Below, one piece after another: positions 33,691-44,979 of a DNA stretch of 64,000 nt. The notes under the pieces were generated by a model. It saw nothing but the letters and a program-made list of their open reading frames with translations. It ran no database searches and was not told the DNA's origin. The stretch spans positions 56,767,074 through 56,831,073 of the forward strand of contig OZ010590.1 of the NCBI GenBank assembly GCA_963932145.1, given 5' to 3'. This stretch comes from Acanthosepion lycidas (taxonomy: Eukaryota; Mollusca; Cephalopoda; Sepiida; Sepiidae). The first letter of the stretch is position 1; every line of letters starts with the position of its first letter. A program made the position numbers and the translations under genes.

Positions 33691-35185
33691 TTCAGGACGT
33701 GGGTAATCATAGCTCTCCACAATTTCATGTCCTTTTGTAGCTCTTACTAAATTTTTTCTTAATAATATCTCTCTTAATCCCTGTTCTTCCAGCTCATTAG
33801 GTCAGTCATACACCTCTTTCCTCTGTCCCTAATGTTAGAATTTTTGTTTATCTTAGTACTTGTGATCCAGCCAAAATGAGCTGACTCATTTTATAGTTCA
33901 CCAATAGAAGGGTTAACCAATCAGAAGGCTCAAAATATTCAATGCGACGTGTATAAAGGCAGCCATCTTTTTTCCCGAATATTCACTGACAGCCAGCCTT
34001 TGATATCGAAGACTGAAGAATTAAAGAACAGCTGCTGGTGGTATTGGCGATATCGTCAGATTCCGTAGAGTGTCTGACTCATGAGTATTAATCTTTAATG
34101 GTGTTTTATTGAACAGATTACATACTGCGCTGTACTCTATATTCATAGACTATGGTGAACATGGTTAACACCTAATGCATTTAATATCCTGTGAGTGCTA
34201 AATATTCTAAGCTCTCTTTTCTCAATATGTGTTTGAAAGATTCCAAATCTCTCTTTATGATGTTAAGTATGTGTGTCCTTTTTGTTTACATTTTCTCAAA
34301 AACTTTGTCATTGCTCACATGTTCAGTCCATGGTATTCTCAACATCTTTCTACCGAACCACATTTCTGTTGATTCAAGTCTCTTCATCCATCATGAGATT
34401 GTCCAGCATTCACTGTCTTATAGGAGGTACATAGAGATTACGTAAGAGTTAAGTACTCTTTTCTTTGTTTCTAATGAGATTTTCCTGTTCCTTAATGCTT
34501 TCCTTAGATTTGAGATGGCAACTTTTGCAGTCCCAATGAGACTTCAGATTTCAATGTTGCATTTTTCGTCCACTGTTAAAACACTTCTTAGATATTTCAA
34601 TTTTTGTACTTGTTTGGCATCACTAATTTGTAACTCACATGTTGGACTACTTTTATTTTTGTAAAAATCATATTTATCTCTTCATACCATTGATGTTTAG
34701 TTCTTTCTTCTTGCTTTCCTTTCCTTCTCTAGAAATTCTTGTATTTTACTTTCTATGTCTGTTATTAACAGTGTGTCATCTAAATATCTAATATTGTTAA
34801 GATTGCAGCTACCAATAATGAATCCTGGTAGGAATTTTAATTTTTTCAGAATCACCATACTGTATAGGTAAGAGGACGCATCCTTGTCTTATACACCTTA
34901 CTATTTTTGCATATTTACTGAATTCATTTGTATCCATATGCAGGTGTTTTTCTCTCAGAGTTCAGGATTATTTTAATATCTTTCCTTAATATATCAAGTT
35001 TACCTAGCAGTTTCATCAGTTCTTTGTGACATACAAATGCTTTTCTATAATCTACAAAATATAGGTATACATGCTTTTACATTAATATTGTCTTTTTCTG
35101 ATATCATTCTGTGTATAAATATTGCATTCCTTTGTTCCTGTATCTTTAACAAACAAGCATTATTCTTGTTCAATTTCTACTCTAA
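33691..35185 (-). pseudogene. LINE-2 reverse transcriptase, split by a solo LTR
   Basis: On the minus strand from 35130: DINVKACIYFVDYRKAF (motif A), HKELMKLLGKLDI, RQGCVL-like KTRMRPL, the catalytic box as YLDD (34775-34786, Ala to Leu), a LINE tail (NSYVISMYLL, WMKRLESTEMWFGRKMLRIPWTEH, HILRKESLEYLALTG). Then the solo LTR interrupts the frame. The remainder (QRKEVYD, LRAT(K)GHEIVESYDYPRPEG) ends at 33691. Stops throughout. It is inserted into the R4 tandem repeat. Confidence 0.87.
33833..34170 (+). mobile_element. Solo LTR (family 1), TSD CCTAA
   Basis: Starts TGTTAG and ends TTAACA, flanked on both sides by CCTAA (33828-33832 and 34171-34175). About 300 bp is nearly identical to 44293-44608. 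Inside are an AP-1-like TGACTCA (33882), CCAAT (in AACCAATCAG) and a TATA box (TATAAAG at 33952), as in an LTR promoter. No internal retroelement sequence adjoins, so it is a solo LTR left by recombination. A 5-bp duplication fits Gypsy- or BEL-type elements. Confidence 0.92.
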
Positions 35186-35193
35186 TTATGCTG

Positions 35194-35480
35194 AAGACAG
35201 AAAAAACATTTTTATATTTAGTGAATTCAAAGTAGTTTTGGGGGTGATGAAAATAATGCAACAAGATACCAAAAAGAAAATCAGGTAATGATTATAGGAT
35301 AAAAGTGGAAAATTGTTTGCTAATTCTTTAAAAATGTCAGGAGAATAATCTGTGGTTCACAGTTAATAGCATTGATCTTAAAGGGACATTAATTAGATTT
35401 CAAACCATTTACCATTGTTATCATTCACAAAGACAGAAAAACAATACTTTTACATGGAGTTAATTCAAATTAGTTTTTAA
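35194..35480. repeat. R4 tandem repeat, right part
   Basis: One full unit (ACAGAAAAAACATTTTTATA at 35199 to the next ACAGAAAAACAATAC at 35434, 235 bp) plus the start of another. It matches 32857-33075 on the other side of the LINE-2 insertion. Confidence 0.72.
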
Positions 35481-35962
35481 GGAGACAGAAAGGAAACCAT
35501 ATAATTAACATGCGAATGAATGGCAAATCTCGAAACAAAAGAATGTGTCATACAAGCAGTCAACAAGGACATGAAGCTGCAAATTGGTGACACAGCAAGT
35601 ATCACTGAAAAAATATCAACCAGCCTTCTAAAGATGAACAATCTCTATTCATCTGGAAAAGATAACATATATAATATAAATTTAGAAAATGCTTTGTTTG
35701 CATTTCAGATATGAAACTGAGCACATAGAATTTTGGGGGAATAACTTAACATGCGCACTCCTTAAGAGGGTAAATAGAAACTTGCTGGGCTGTGATGCCC
35801 TGTGTGGCTGAGTAGTTTAAATTATACCGAATCAGACAGTGGTTTCTTCGACAAATACACTGAATTTAATACTGAGAGAAAGAGGCATTTGCCGTCATCC
35901 AATATTAATACTTATCTCAATATATACTTCTTTCTCTCTCTCTCCCTATATATATATATATA
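35481..35962. other. Unassigned sequence ending in a short (TA)n
   Basis: A 64-codon open frame (35520-35714, MANLETKECVIQ...) has no family I recognise and no neighbours to support it. Nothing else seen. Confidence 0.45.
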
Positions 35963-36808
35963 TGCTGGATGCAGTGGATGAATTGTTCTTAAAATTACAC
36001 AAAAATGAAAATAACACTGATGTCTTATTTTGACAGATATAGTTACCAAAATTACACAAGAATATCTTGAAATACTAAAGTAAATTTATTCAATAAAATC
36101 AACATTTACTTCAACCATGATGACTTCAGAATCTCCTGCAATTCTTCTGGATGGTTTCCTTGTTTAAGTTGGTGAATGCTGCCATAATCCTTGCCTTCAG
36201 TTCATTTTTGGTGTTACAAAGAGTTTTGTTGGTCTCCTGCTCAACTGCACCCAACACAATAATCAAAGGGAGGGTTGCAGTCTGGGGAGTTGGGTGGCCA
36301 AATGCAAGGGGTGATGTGGTCACAGAAATTGTTTGGCAGCCATGACTGGGTTCTTCTGCTTGCGTAGCATGGTGCAGAATCCAGCAGCCACCCTATTGAC
36401 CCAGGGCAGTACTACCTCCCCAAAGCACTTGATTTCGGCCTTCTTGTTGAGTGTGAGGCCCTTTGAAAAGATGAATGGATGCATAACATAAGAATCACTA
36501 GTGATCACATCAAATACCATGATGTTGACTGGAGATATCATCCAATTCTTTTTGAATCCTCTGTACTGTCCTCAGTTTGACACCCAAACACTCTGAAATA
36601 TTCAGATTGGAGCTTCCAGCATGAATGCCAAGCATTACAGCATGCTATTTCCAAATTTCTTGTGGAGTGAATTGCATCATGATGCTCTTTTTCTCACAGA
36701 CGGTACCCAACTGACCCTATTGTGCAGTTGACAAAATCAAAAACAAACAACACACATGCACAAAATTAAAAATAATAATGGCGACAATTTACCCATCGCA
36801 GTTTGTGA

Positions 36809-36812
<4 letters not shown>
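35963..36812 (-). pseudogene. Mariner-related transposase pseudogene (DD37D/maT-like)
   Basis: The ends share TGC..TGGRT.AATTGT in inverted orientation, flanked by TA tracts. From 36680 on the minus strand: MQFTPQEIWK, NISECLGVKLRTVQRIQKELD (helix-turn-helix), then directly NIMVFDVITSDSYVMHPFIF, LTLNKKAEIKCFGEVVLPWV.RVAAG. Then HITPCIWPPNSPDCNP and GAVEQETNKTLCNTKNELKARIMAAFTNLNKE near 36130. The join after the HTH and a second loss after RVAAG remove the first and second catalytic Asp regions. The WPPNSPDCNP block fits Tc1/mariner relatives with DD37D. Non-autonomous at 850 bp. Confidence 0.82.
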
Positions 36813-36869
<57 letters not shown>

Positions 36870-36909
36870 GTCAGCAACCTTTCTTTTAAACATCTTCTGT
36901 TGCCATGTT

Positions 36910-36950
<41 letters not shown>
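36811..36950. repeat. Two (TA)n runs separated by 45 bp
   Basis: TA runs at 36813-36867 and 36912-36950 flank a short unique spacer. Open frames here are repeat artefacts. Confidence 0.95.
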
Positions 36951-36952
<2 letters not shown>

Positions 36953-37098
36953 TTGCGTGCAGATATGTAGAAAAATAGGAAAGAACAGGTTAGGCAAATA
37001 ATCCGGAGTTCTTTAGTATTTTTGTTTTTATTTTAAAAAAATGTGCTCCATACAGAAGTAGAGCTTAAATTATAATTATTTAAAAAAAATAATTATAA

Positions 37099-37138
<40 letters not shown>

Positions 37139-37523
37139 TGAATTTTCACCACAACCCCTTTAACAGGGCTATGGATCATCAGACTTTACTTCCAAATGTT
37201 GAAATGAAAAATGAAAAGAAATTCACACGTTTTTGATGGACCTCATCAAGCATATGTAAAATTAACGAAGTGAGGAAGTGAGGTGGGAGAGAAGATAAGA
37301 TATGAGTGGTTTAGGTGTACCATTTCAATTCCTTATTCTTAAACCCCTGTCTGTCAGCTAGACATTGCTTAAGCCCAACGCGTCTTGTCTCTAGATATTG
37401 ATGGGTAAGGGGTGAGACCGACATTAAAGGAAGAAGCTACAGCAACCCTAATAAATTACATTCCACAAGGACAGGTTTCATTCAAATTCTTAGACGCTGT
37501 TAATTCGCGTTATAGTATAATAA

Positions 37524-37526
<3 letters not shown>
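36951..37526. other. Unassigned sequence with a (TA)n run at 37100-37135
   Basis: The 37140-37430 part (CACCACAACCCCTTTAACAG, GACCTCATCAAGCATATG) looks like repetitive DNA but is not matched elsewhere in the window. No gene. Confidence 0.45.

Positions 37527-37569
<43 letters not shown>
37527..37569. repeat. (TA)n microsatellite
   Basis: About 43 bp of TA. Confidence 0.95.
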
Positions 37570-37571
<2 letters not shown>

Positions 37572-39429
37572 ATATTATACTGTTAATTCATGTATGCAGT
37601 TCATTCATTTATTTTGAAATTGTTGAATTTCTCAGGCTAAATTTTGTTTGGGAATTCACAGTTAATCTTAACTGGCCGCAACATAAATATTAACTTTGTG
37701 TTCTTTTCACTGTCTTGAAATATGTACTGTGTTTAAACTGCACATTTTTTGGTATAAGCCTCTTTTATGAGATACAAGCAGCTATTGATGAGATGTTTCT
37801 ATTTAATTCTAAGCAGAATTTTGCTGAGCTGATATGTTCTCTTGCATGTACTTAATTTAATATTGAGAGAAAGGGGAATTTCTACTTTCTCAACAACAGA
37901 ATTTTCTCAAAGAATATATCCTGCAATTTAAAATAATAAAACATTTTCAAACATTTGCAATTTGAAAGCTATAATCAAACACAATATTGAGGCTCTTATT
38001 GGCAATAGTAATATTAGCTGTTTCCTTATAAGGAAACATTCAGTATTCATGGACTGAGCAGACAGTGCCATTGTTAGTTGAAATTTATAAAAAATTTTTC
38101 TTAAAAAAATTTTTCAGGTTTTTCGAGTCCAGTAGCTCTTTCCAGTGCTGATAGGGGTTTCTTTCCTAACCTTTTGCTTGAAGTAGTGTGAAGTAGTGTG
38201 AAACATCTTTATTATTTTCTCTTTAAGTTACATGTGCTATCAATTTTAGTTGTTGCTATTGACAGTCTTCATGTAATGCTCTTCACTAAGAGCTAAAGGT
38301 TTTATTTGCTCAAAGCCATTTTTAAACATTGACCTTAAACAGTTTTAAAAAGCTGACAGTTAAGCACCATGCATGACATCCATATGAAAGACTCACTTGG
38401 ACAAGGCTATTTAAGAACATGACTTGATTTTTCAGGTTAATGTTTTGGTTTTGTATCAATTTGCGGTGTTGAGAGAAACTACCTCTAGCACATGTTCAAT
38501 CATATATCACCTACTCTAAATTTGTTATAACTGATCCATATACTTTGAAGTATTTTTTTTTTACTAAAGTTCTATTCTGGGTAGGTGCTTTCATGCCAAT
38601 TCCAGATCATAGTTTAATTTTTGCAAATGTTTATGTTGAATCTTATTTCTTGGCATACTTGCTAGGCAATGATGATTTTTTGTTCAAGACTATTCTTATC
38701 CTGACTATCAATACCTATGTCATCATCATATGCCACTTCCTCATCATTACATTGGAAAGGAAAACAGGACTGCTGTCTTCTGTTAATAGAATTGTTTGGG
38801 AAGTGGCTACTATCAGATTTACGCACACATACACACACACATATATATATGGTTCCTTTGTTAACACCTATCTATTTTTTCTTTAATACATATTTTTATG
38901 ATGACTTGTATATGATATTATTTTGTAAGCAATTGCCAGTTATAATTAGAAACGGGTTTGTTTGGTTTTAGGTGATTTGTTGGTTATTTTTCAGTTACGT
39001 TTTTTATTTTCAGTTGTTTTTTTTTTTAATTTTCTGTGCCATGTTATAACTGGAATAGGTTTCTGCTGAATATTTTGTGGAGAATGCCTGAAGATAAAAA
39101 GTGTTTGCAGATGAGTTTAATGAATACCATTGTTTTTTTTTTGTTTTTTTTTGCAGTACAGTAGGTTAAACAATATGATGTTTTTTTCCTGTTGTATTTT
39201 TTTCTCTGTGTGGTGTACATGGGAGTATTGCTGAATACATACTGTACTTTAAAATCCTTTTATAAAATTTCATAAATAGTGTTGTTAGATAATCTGCAGT
39301 ACATGGTCTGAAGATTGCATTTAATCATGATGCAGACTGTCATCATCCAGTATTAATACTTATGTCCATACTGTTTATATTTATATTTGCTATGTCATTT
39401 TTCTCCCATAATATACCTAAAAATATATT
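37570..39429. other. Unassigned sequence with one R5 copy
   Basis: About 1.9 kb with no supported gene. Positions 38345-38465 (CCATGCATGACATCCATATG...GGTTAATGTTTT) match 48262-48355 kb (R5). The 113-codon frame at 38545 has hydrophobic stretches but no family resemblance or codon pattern to support it. Confidence 0.45.
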
Positions 39430-39463
39430 TCATCATATATATACATATAAATGTGTGTGTGTA

Positions 39464-39528
<65 letters not shown>
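39430..39528. repeat. (TG)-(TA)n-(GA)n compound microsatellite
   Basis: TGTGTG, then TA, then about 33 bp of GA. Confidence 0.95.
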
Positions 39529-39530
<2 letters not shown>

Positions 39531-39699
39531 GAGACACAGAAATCTACATTGGATAGGGACTGCCAATTTCACACCTTAAGCAGTCTTCAGACCATACTGA
39601 ACACTCTTCTCTAATAAATATAGCAGATTAACAATATATATAAGGAATAGTAAATCTTTTAAACACTTACAAAGAATTTTTCTGTTTGAATTTCTGGGG

Positions 39700-39890
39700 T
39701 GAGGAGTTATTATTATTTACTCATTTTACATTGAGACTATTGTCGTCATCTTCGTTGCTGTTATCACAACATTTTGGCTGTTGTGGTCCCCTGCCTTCCT
39801 CAGGTGTATACTGACCTGAATAACTTACAGCCAATTCTGAACTGTACTCTTTATTTAATTCAGTTTTCCCATCCTTTTTTAGCTTATGTT
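39700..39890 (-). mobile_element. R3 SINE tail-half copy
   Basis: GACTATTGTCGTCATCTTCG, ATCACAACATTTTGGCTGTT and CTTCCTCAGGTGTATACTGA match 20.95-21.05 kb. Confidence 0.75.
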
Positions 39891-40199
39891 CCACTTTGAA
39901 CCCAGAATTTTTCTGGGGTCCATGGAATTATTATAGTGTAAAAAATGACTTCCATTTTATATAGAATATATCCAATAAAGATGCAACTATGTCTATTGGA
40001 CACATACAATTTTACAAGCATCTCACATCTCTAATGAAACAACCACTTATTATTAATATTTATTTTGACAATGTTTCTTATATATGGTACAAAACAAAAA
40101 AAATTTCACAACCAAAACAGAATGAAGACTTAAAGAGACAATTATTTAGCTTCAAAATATAAAACTATACGAAAGAAAATTGGTTTCATATACATTTAT

Positions 40200-42240
40200 T
40201 CAATGAGGTCCTTGTCCTAGATGCATCTTTGCAAGTTTTTCTATATTAGGATCCATGTTTGTCAAAGAAAGATTCAGATTTCCTCTTTTTATGATTTCTA
40301 AGTGGTTTCTAACTTTTAATGATATTAGGTTGGTGCAAAAATAATGTCGTTTTCTCACATAGTAACATATGTAAGAAAACGACATTATTTTTGCACCAAC
40401 CTAATAGTTGAGACACTCTGCTAAATCCTGATTCTACAAGGTAAGTTGTTGGAAAGGCAATCATATATAATGTAACTTGCTCCCAGAGCAGTTAATTTTG
40501 TTACTTATCCACAACTTCTGGAGTCCATGTTTAAATTAGGTTCTAGTAGTTTGATTACTCTGTAACTAAATCAACTTGTTTGCCATATGATATCAACATC
40601 AGCTGCATTTGTCTCAGAATCGGTCTACCACCTAACTTGGAATTTCCATTTCTAAGAGATCTTTGAACCTTATTTCCATATCAATGTGCAATTTTTTCAA
40701 ATGATCAATGTAAATTAAAACATCATCTTCATGTAGCTCTTCAAGAGTAGCAAGATTTGGAAAATGTATTAATTCCTTACCCTCTGATATTAATCCCGAA
40801 CAAAGTTTTCCAAGAATAGCACTGATTGCCTGTTTGCATTTTAAAACATTTGCATTTTTTCCTTGTAGCTGCTTGTTCAGCATGAAAAATTCTCAAATAT
40901 ATCTGAAAGGTAGAAAATGTTGATAATTAGCAGCTCTGATTTCTTCTCCAAGTACTGTGCTATTCAGAAATAATTCAATACTTTTCCATAGTTCAACAAA
41001 ATAACCCAGACAATTATCTTTCGAAAGCCATCTAACCTCAGTATGCAAAATTAACTTTTAAACTCTTCATTATCAGCACAAAGTTGATGGAAAAGAAAGT
41101 CTTGGAGTGGATCTGACTTGATATAGTTGACAATCTTTATTACATTATCAAGAATATTTTTTAAATGCCCACCCAGATATTTTGAAACTAAATGTTTTCG
41201 ATGAACCACACATTGTATGTAAAACACATTAGGGACAGCCTCTTTTAAATATGCTATAAAGTCCCTCTATCTACTTATCATAGCAGCAGCACCATCAGTT
41301 GCATATACTATGATGTTACCCAAAGGAATATTTTTTTCTTGGAAATAGTCTGATACTTCTTTAAAATTGTTGCTCCTTTGATATGTGCCACAAAACTACA
41401 TGCAAAAAGCATTTCCTCTTTGAGTTCACTTTTATCATCCAAAAACCTATCTTAGGCCATAAAGAATGGCTTGATTATCAGGTAAAAGTGTTTCACTAAT
41501 CTGTAATGCAAAATTCCTTGTAAAAATGTAACTAGTTGCTTTTCAATGTCCTCTGCCATTTCATCAATGTAACTTGAGACTGTATTGTTGCCCAATGGAA
41601 TACAATCAGTAATTATTTGAGAACTCTGTTGCCACAGATATTGAAGGAAAAATCAAATCTTCATCAATAGTATACAGTTTTTCAGTTTTCACTATTAGTT
41701 TCAAAATTTTATAAAATGTAATTAAACCTTTGTCTTTTTATCCTGACATTGGGCTGAATAATGAAGTAAGAGCAACTTCTTCTTTGCAAATCATCACATA
41801 GTTTTTTTAAATAGTCTAACGATTTGTCTTTCTTATCCTTGTATTTACTCTCCAAATGATATTTGTTATATCGTACCTATGGACTATAATGAGTATGTCC
41901 CAATCATCATAAATACAGTGGAATATACTGTCTGGGGCAATTCACCACTAGTTCACCACTAGCAGTGGATTACTTACTACATACCACTGGCAAATCTTGT
42001 ATGTTGTTAATGTCATAATGATTACCGTTCCATTTCCAAACTTCGTTTTGGCTATTCTTATTCAGTAACCTTTTCTAGGTTACAATAATATTTAAGCTTA
42101 CTTGAGCACATATCATCATTAGAAAGTTCTGTCATACATAAGAGACAAATTGACTTTGTTATATTGTTTGAAGACTCTATAAAACCATATTCTAGAAACT
42201 CGCTTGTGTATTGTCAACATGGTTTCTTCTTATCAGCCAT
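40200..42240 (-). pseudogene. hAT transposase pseudogene, ZBED/FAM200-like
   Basis: Starts MADKKKPC.QYTSEFLEYGFIE, then CLLCMTELSNDDMCSSKLKYY, a BED-type zinc-finger start. Central motifs include VTGCIPLGN-like IITDCIPLGNNTVSSYIDEMAED, MQLMVLLL (the DGA-type catalytic region is broken) and YNVWFIEN (CVVHRE-like). Toward the end are LNKQLQGKNANVL, LEELHEDDVLIYIDHLKKL, FPTTYLVESGFSRVSQL (hAT dimerisation domain) and VRNHLEIIKRGNLNLSLTNMDPNIEKL before the stop at 40200. A MITE interrupts it at 40325-40404. Multiple stops, so inactive. Such hAT genes have been domesticated in vertebrates, but nothing here suggests it. Confidence 0.83.
40325..40404. mobile_element. 80-bp palindromic mariner MITE (copy 2), inside the hAT
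   Basis: TTAGGTTGGTGCAAAAATAA ... reverse complement, TA on both sides (40323-40324, 40405-40406). The flanking hAT reading continues across it (SGFSRVSQL before, SLKVRNHL after). Confidence 0.94.
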
Positions 42241-42719
42241 GGGGTAATCTGTCAGGAAAAAAAGATTTATTGATAACTAGCTAATATCTAAATACATATA
42301 TGTTGTTTTATTTAGAACATAATTAAAATACCAATTAAATATTAATAAACATTACTGGTATATTCACAAAATCAGAATAGAATAGATATAGCTGTAAAGA
42401 GCAAGATTTTCACAAAACTGAAATGATGTCATTTTCTTTCTACAATCAATAAAAACAGTATTTTCAATAGCTGACTAATTAAATTATTCAAACACTAAGT
42501 AATTAGTAAATTTTCATAATCTAAATATATTAAAATTATTTACATACATTTAATTTCTTTAATTTAAGGACTCGTAGTCAATAAAATCTCTATAAACCAT
42601 TCAATAAGCTGTGACCAATATATTTGCCTGGTGGTCCAGTGAAAATTATAAAATTTCTGTGGCTCACCTGAAATTTATTTTTTGGCAATTTGGCCATAGG
42701 TTGGGAAACACTAATTTAA

Positions 42720-42885
42720 TTTACAAGGGTCGACTTTTGTTCCACTGTACATGTCTAGGGATATCAACTAATTTTTATTTATTTACAGTTTATTTATTAC
42801 CCATCCATTTCTACAGGGTCTAAGTTCACATTGTCTGACCCAGGGTTTGAACTCACAACCACTATGTCACCAAATTCAAAGATGT
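42720..42885 (-). mobile_element. R3 SINE head-half copy
   Basis: On the minus strand: GGTGACATAGTGGTTGTGAG and box B-like GAGTTCAAACCC, then a body matching 21.1-21.25 kb (CTAGACATGTACAGTGGAAC). It abuts the hAT terminus. Confidence 0.72.
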
Positions 42886-43811
42886 CTATATACAGGTGAA
42901 TAAGTTACCTAAGGACAAATGATGAACAATTTTCATTTTTTCAGATATTTGGTGTTGCCCAAAGCATCCTTTGAATTAAAGAATCTCTTCCTTCCAAATT
43001 TTGGTTTGTAGCAATTTTTATATTTTTTTTTTAAGCAAAAAGTGAAAAATAACAAAACAAAAACTTACAAAACATTTTAAATTATAAAATGTACAATACT
43101 TTTCTTCAATGTAGAATTTTTTTAACATTCATCCAGAAGATTTTTCACAAACATCATTTTAGGCCTTTGAATTAATGCAAATAGATTCTTTTGCTTCTGA
43201 TATTCCATGCTTTTCGCTGGATTTAATCATGATCTTCTTTCAAAATGGAAATCCCTTTTCCAACTGAATGGAACAAAATTCAAAATTTTGTGGGGAAAGA
43301 AATGGAAAGAACAGTTTTCTCTTCAACAATCTTTTCTAAGAGAATTTAACTAAATCAGAACTTGCATGAAAATTCTCTTTGTCCTTTAAAATCCATGAAC
43401 AACATTTTAATAAAATGTGTTTTTCACACTTGTTCATTAGTTTCTATCTTCTGCTGTCAATCATTTTTCTTTTGCTTTATTTAAACTCCTTTTTTATTGT
43501 TTTCTTTCCTTCTGCCAGTATCATTTTTTGCTAGTCTCTTTATTTTTTTCTAGTTTTACCATAAAAAAATTAACAGCTTTCACACTGAGAAATTAGTCAT
43601 GTCATTTATCCTCTCATTCCATTTCTGTCATTCTTGCCTTAATTCAATTTGTGTGGATAATAATTGTTTAAAGATTTTAACTAACTTCATTATATTGCCA
43701 TATGTAATAAACAGGACATTAAATGTTGACCAATATAAATTATGTCAGTTTCAAGGTATCAATAGATTTGAATAGATATAGATATATCACAAATATGATT
43801 AGAATGATTTA
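42886..43811. other. Unassigned AT-rich sequence
   Basis: No gene, tandem repeat or recognised element. Confidence 0.5.
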
Positions 43812-44205
43812 TTAGGTGATTGCAAAAGTTTGTACCTGATTAGAAAAGTAAAGACAAAATTTTATATACTCACATAAAAACTGTTATTAGTCAAGTATAT
43901 AGACTCCATTGTTTGTAACAATTGTGTCCCATTGTTCTACAAGCTTGTTGATACCATATTCATAATAACTTTATGCTTTTTGTCAGAAGAGGGTTGTGAG
44001 GGAATTTTTGACTGACTGTATAAAGTCAATTTTTTTGTTATTGAAATTGTTTTGTAGAGACTAGAACAAATGAAAATCCAAAGGATCCAAGTCAGGAGAA
44101 TATGATAGGTGCTGGAGTGCAGGACCAGCTTTTGGCCAATTTCACTGATTTCACCCAGTTGGGCCCTGCACCTTGTGGGGCCACATACTGCTAATAACAT
44201 TACAT
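43812..44205 (-). pseudogene. Mariner transposase 3' fragment with one terminus
   Basis: The plus-strand left end TTAGGTGATTGCAAAAGTTT after TA is a mariner terminus. On the minus strand the C-terminus reads SYSPDLDPLDFHLF (third Asp), SLQNNFNNKKIDF, YYEYGINKLVEQWDTIVTNNG. Everything upstream of about 44205 is missing. Confidence 0.8.
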
Positions 44206-44292
44206 ATATTATACAGCATGTGCAGATTATATGGAAACAGCTAATTATTTCAGAAAATATGCATTCTATAAAAATTTTTTTAAAGTACTGTC

Positions 44293-44608
44293 TGTTGGAA
44301 TTTTTGGGTACCCTATGAGCTGACTCATTTTATAGTTCACCAATAGAAGAGTTAACCAATCAGAAGGCTCAAAATATTCAATGCGACATGTATAAAGGCA
44401 GCCATGTTTTTCCTGAATATTCACTGACAGCCAGCCTTTGATATCGAAGACTGAAGAATTACAGAACAGCTGCTGGTGGTATTGGCGATATAGTCAGATT
44501 CAGTAGAGTGTCTGACTCGTGAGTGTTAATCTTTAACGTTGTTTCATTGAACAGATTACGTACTGCGCTGTATTCTATATTCATAGACTATAGTAAACAT
44601 GGTCAACA
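44293..44608 (+). mobile_element. Solo LTR (family 1), second copy
   Basis: Starts TGTTGG and ends CAACA, flanked by CTGTC and TTGTC (one mismatch in the 5-bp duplication). Same AP-1-like TGACTCA (44321), CCAAT and TATAAAG (44391) as the 33.8-kb copy, but lacking ~20 bp near the 5' end. Confidence 0.9.
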
Positions 44609-44620
44609 TTGTCAAATGTA

Positions 44621-44955
44621 CAGGGTGCTCCATAAAAATGTGACATAAATATGTTTTTTTTTAAATGGTATACCATATTTTTTATTGCATATTTTGATTT
44701 GACATCATATTCAAAATAGAATTACAAAATATTATTATAAAATTATTAATAATACAGAAACATGATTTTATTTAGAGATGGAATAATCAAAATATTTCAT
44801 AAAGAGGCCATAGCTTTAAAATTTATTGACATATTTTGACAATATTACCCAGTCTTATTTTAAGATTGATAATGAATCAGAGTATGTAATAAAAATATGG
44901 TGTACTATTAAAAAAAATACAACGTATTAATGTTGCAACTTCATGAAACACCTTG
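44621..44955. mobile_element. Foldback MITE with ~100-bp inverted arms
   Basis: Left CAGGGTGCTCCATAAAAATG after TA and right end CAAGGTGTTTCATGAAG (reverse complement) before TA. The arms stay alignable for about 100 bp (ATGGTATACCATATTTTTTA versus TAGTACACCATATTTTTATT). TA target and termini suggest the Tc1/mariner superfamily. It lies 12 bp after the solo LTR. Confidence 0.8.
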
Positions 44956-44979
44956 TATATATATATATATTTTTTTAAT

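Larger units (their letters stand above)
39890..42717 (-). mobile_element. hAT transposon relic
   Basis: The 5' side on the minus strand starts near 42717 with TTAGTGTTTCCCAACC, a degenerate hAT-type terminus (CAGTGNTTCCCAA). The other end near 39890 is only weakly similar. It encloses the transposase pseudogene below. The 8-bp target duplication is not recognisable. Confidence 0.55.

Noticed and set aside
33051..33750. 214-codon Phe/Leu/Ser-rich plus-strand frame
   Set aside because: Low-complexity reading of a TTC-rich tract with an internal exact duplication; no domain.
38545..38886. 113-codon plus-strand frame with hydrophobic stretches
   Set aside because: AT-rich DNA gives hydrophobic codons by chance; no family resemblance, and it ends in a CA/TA microsatellite.
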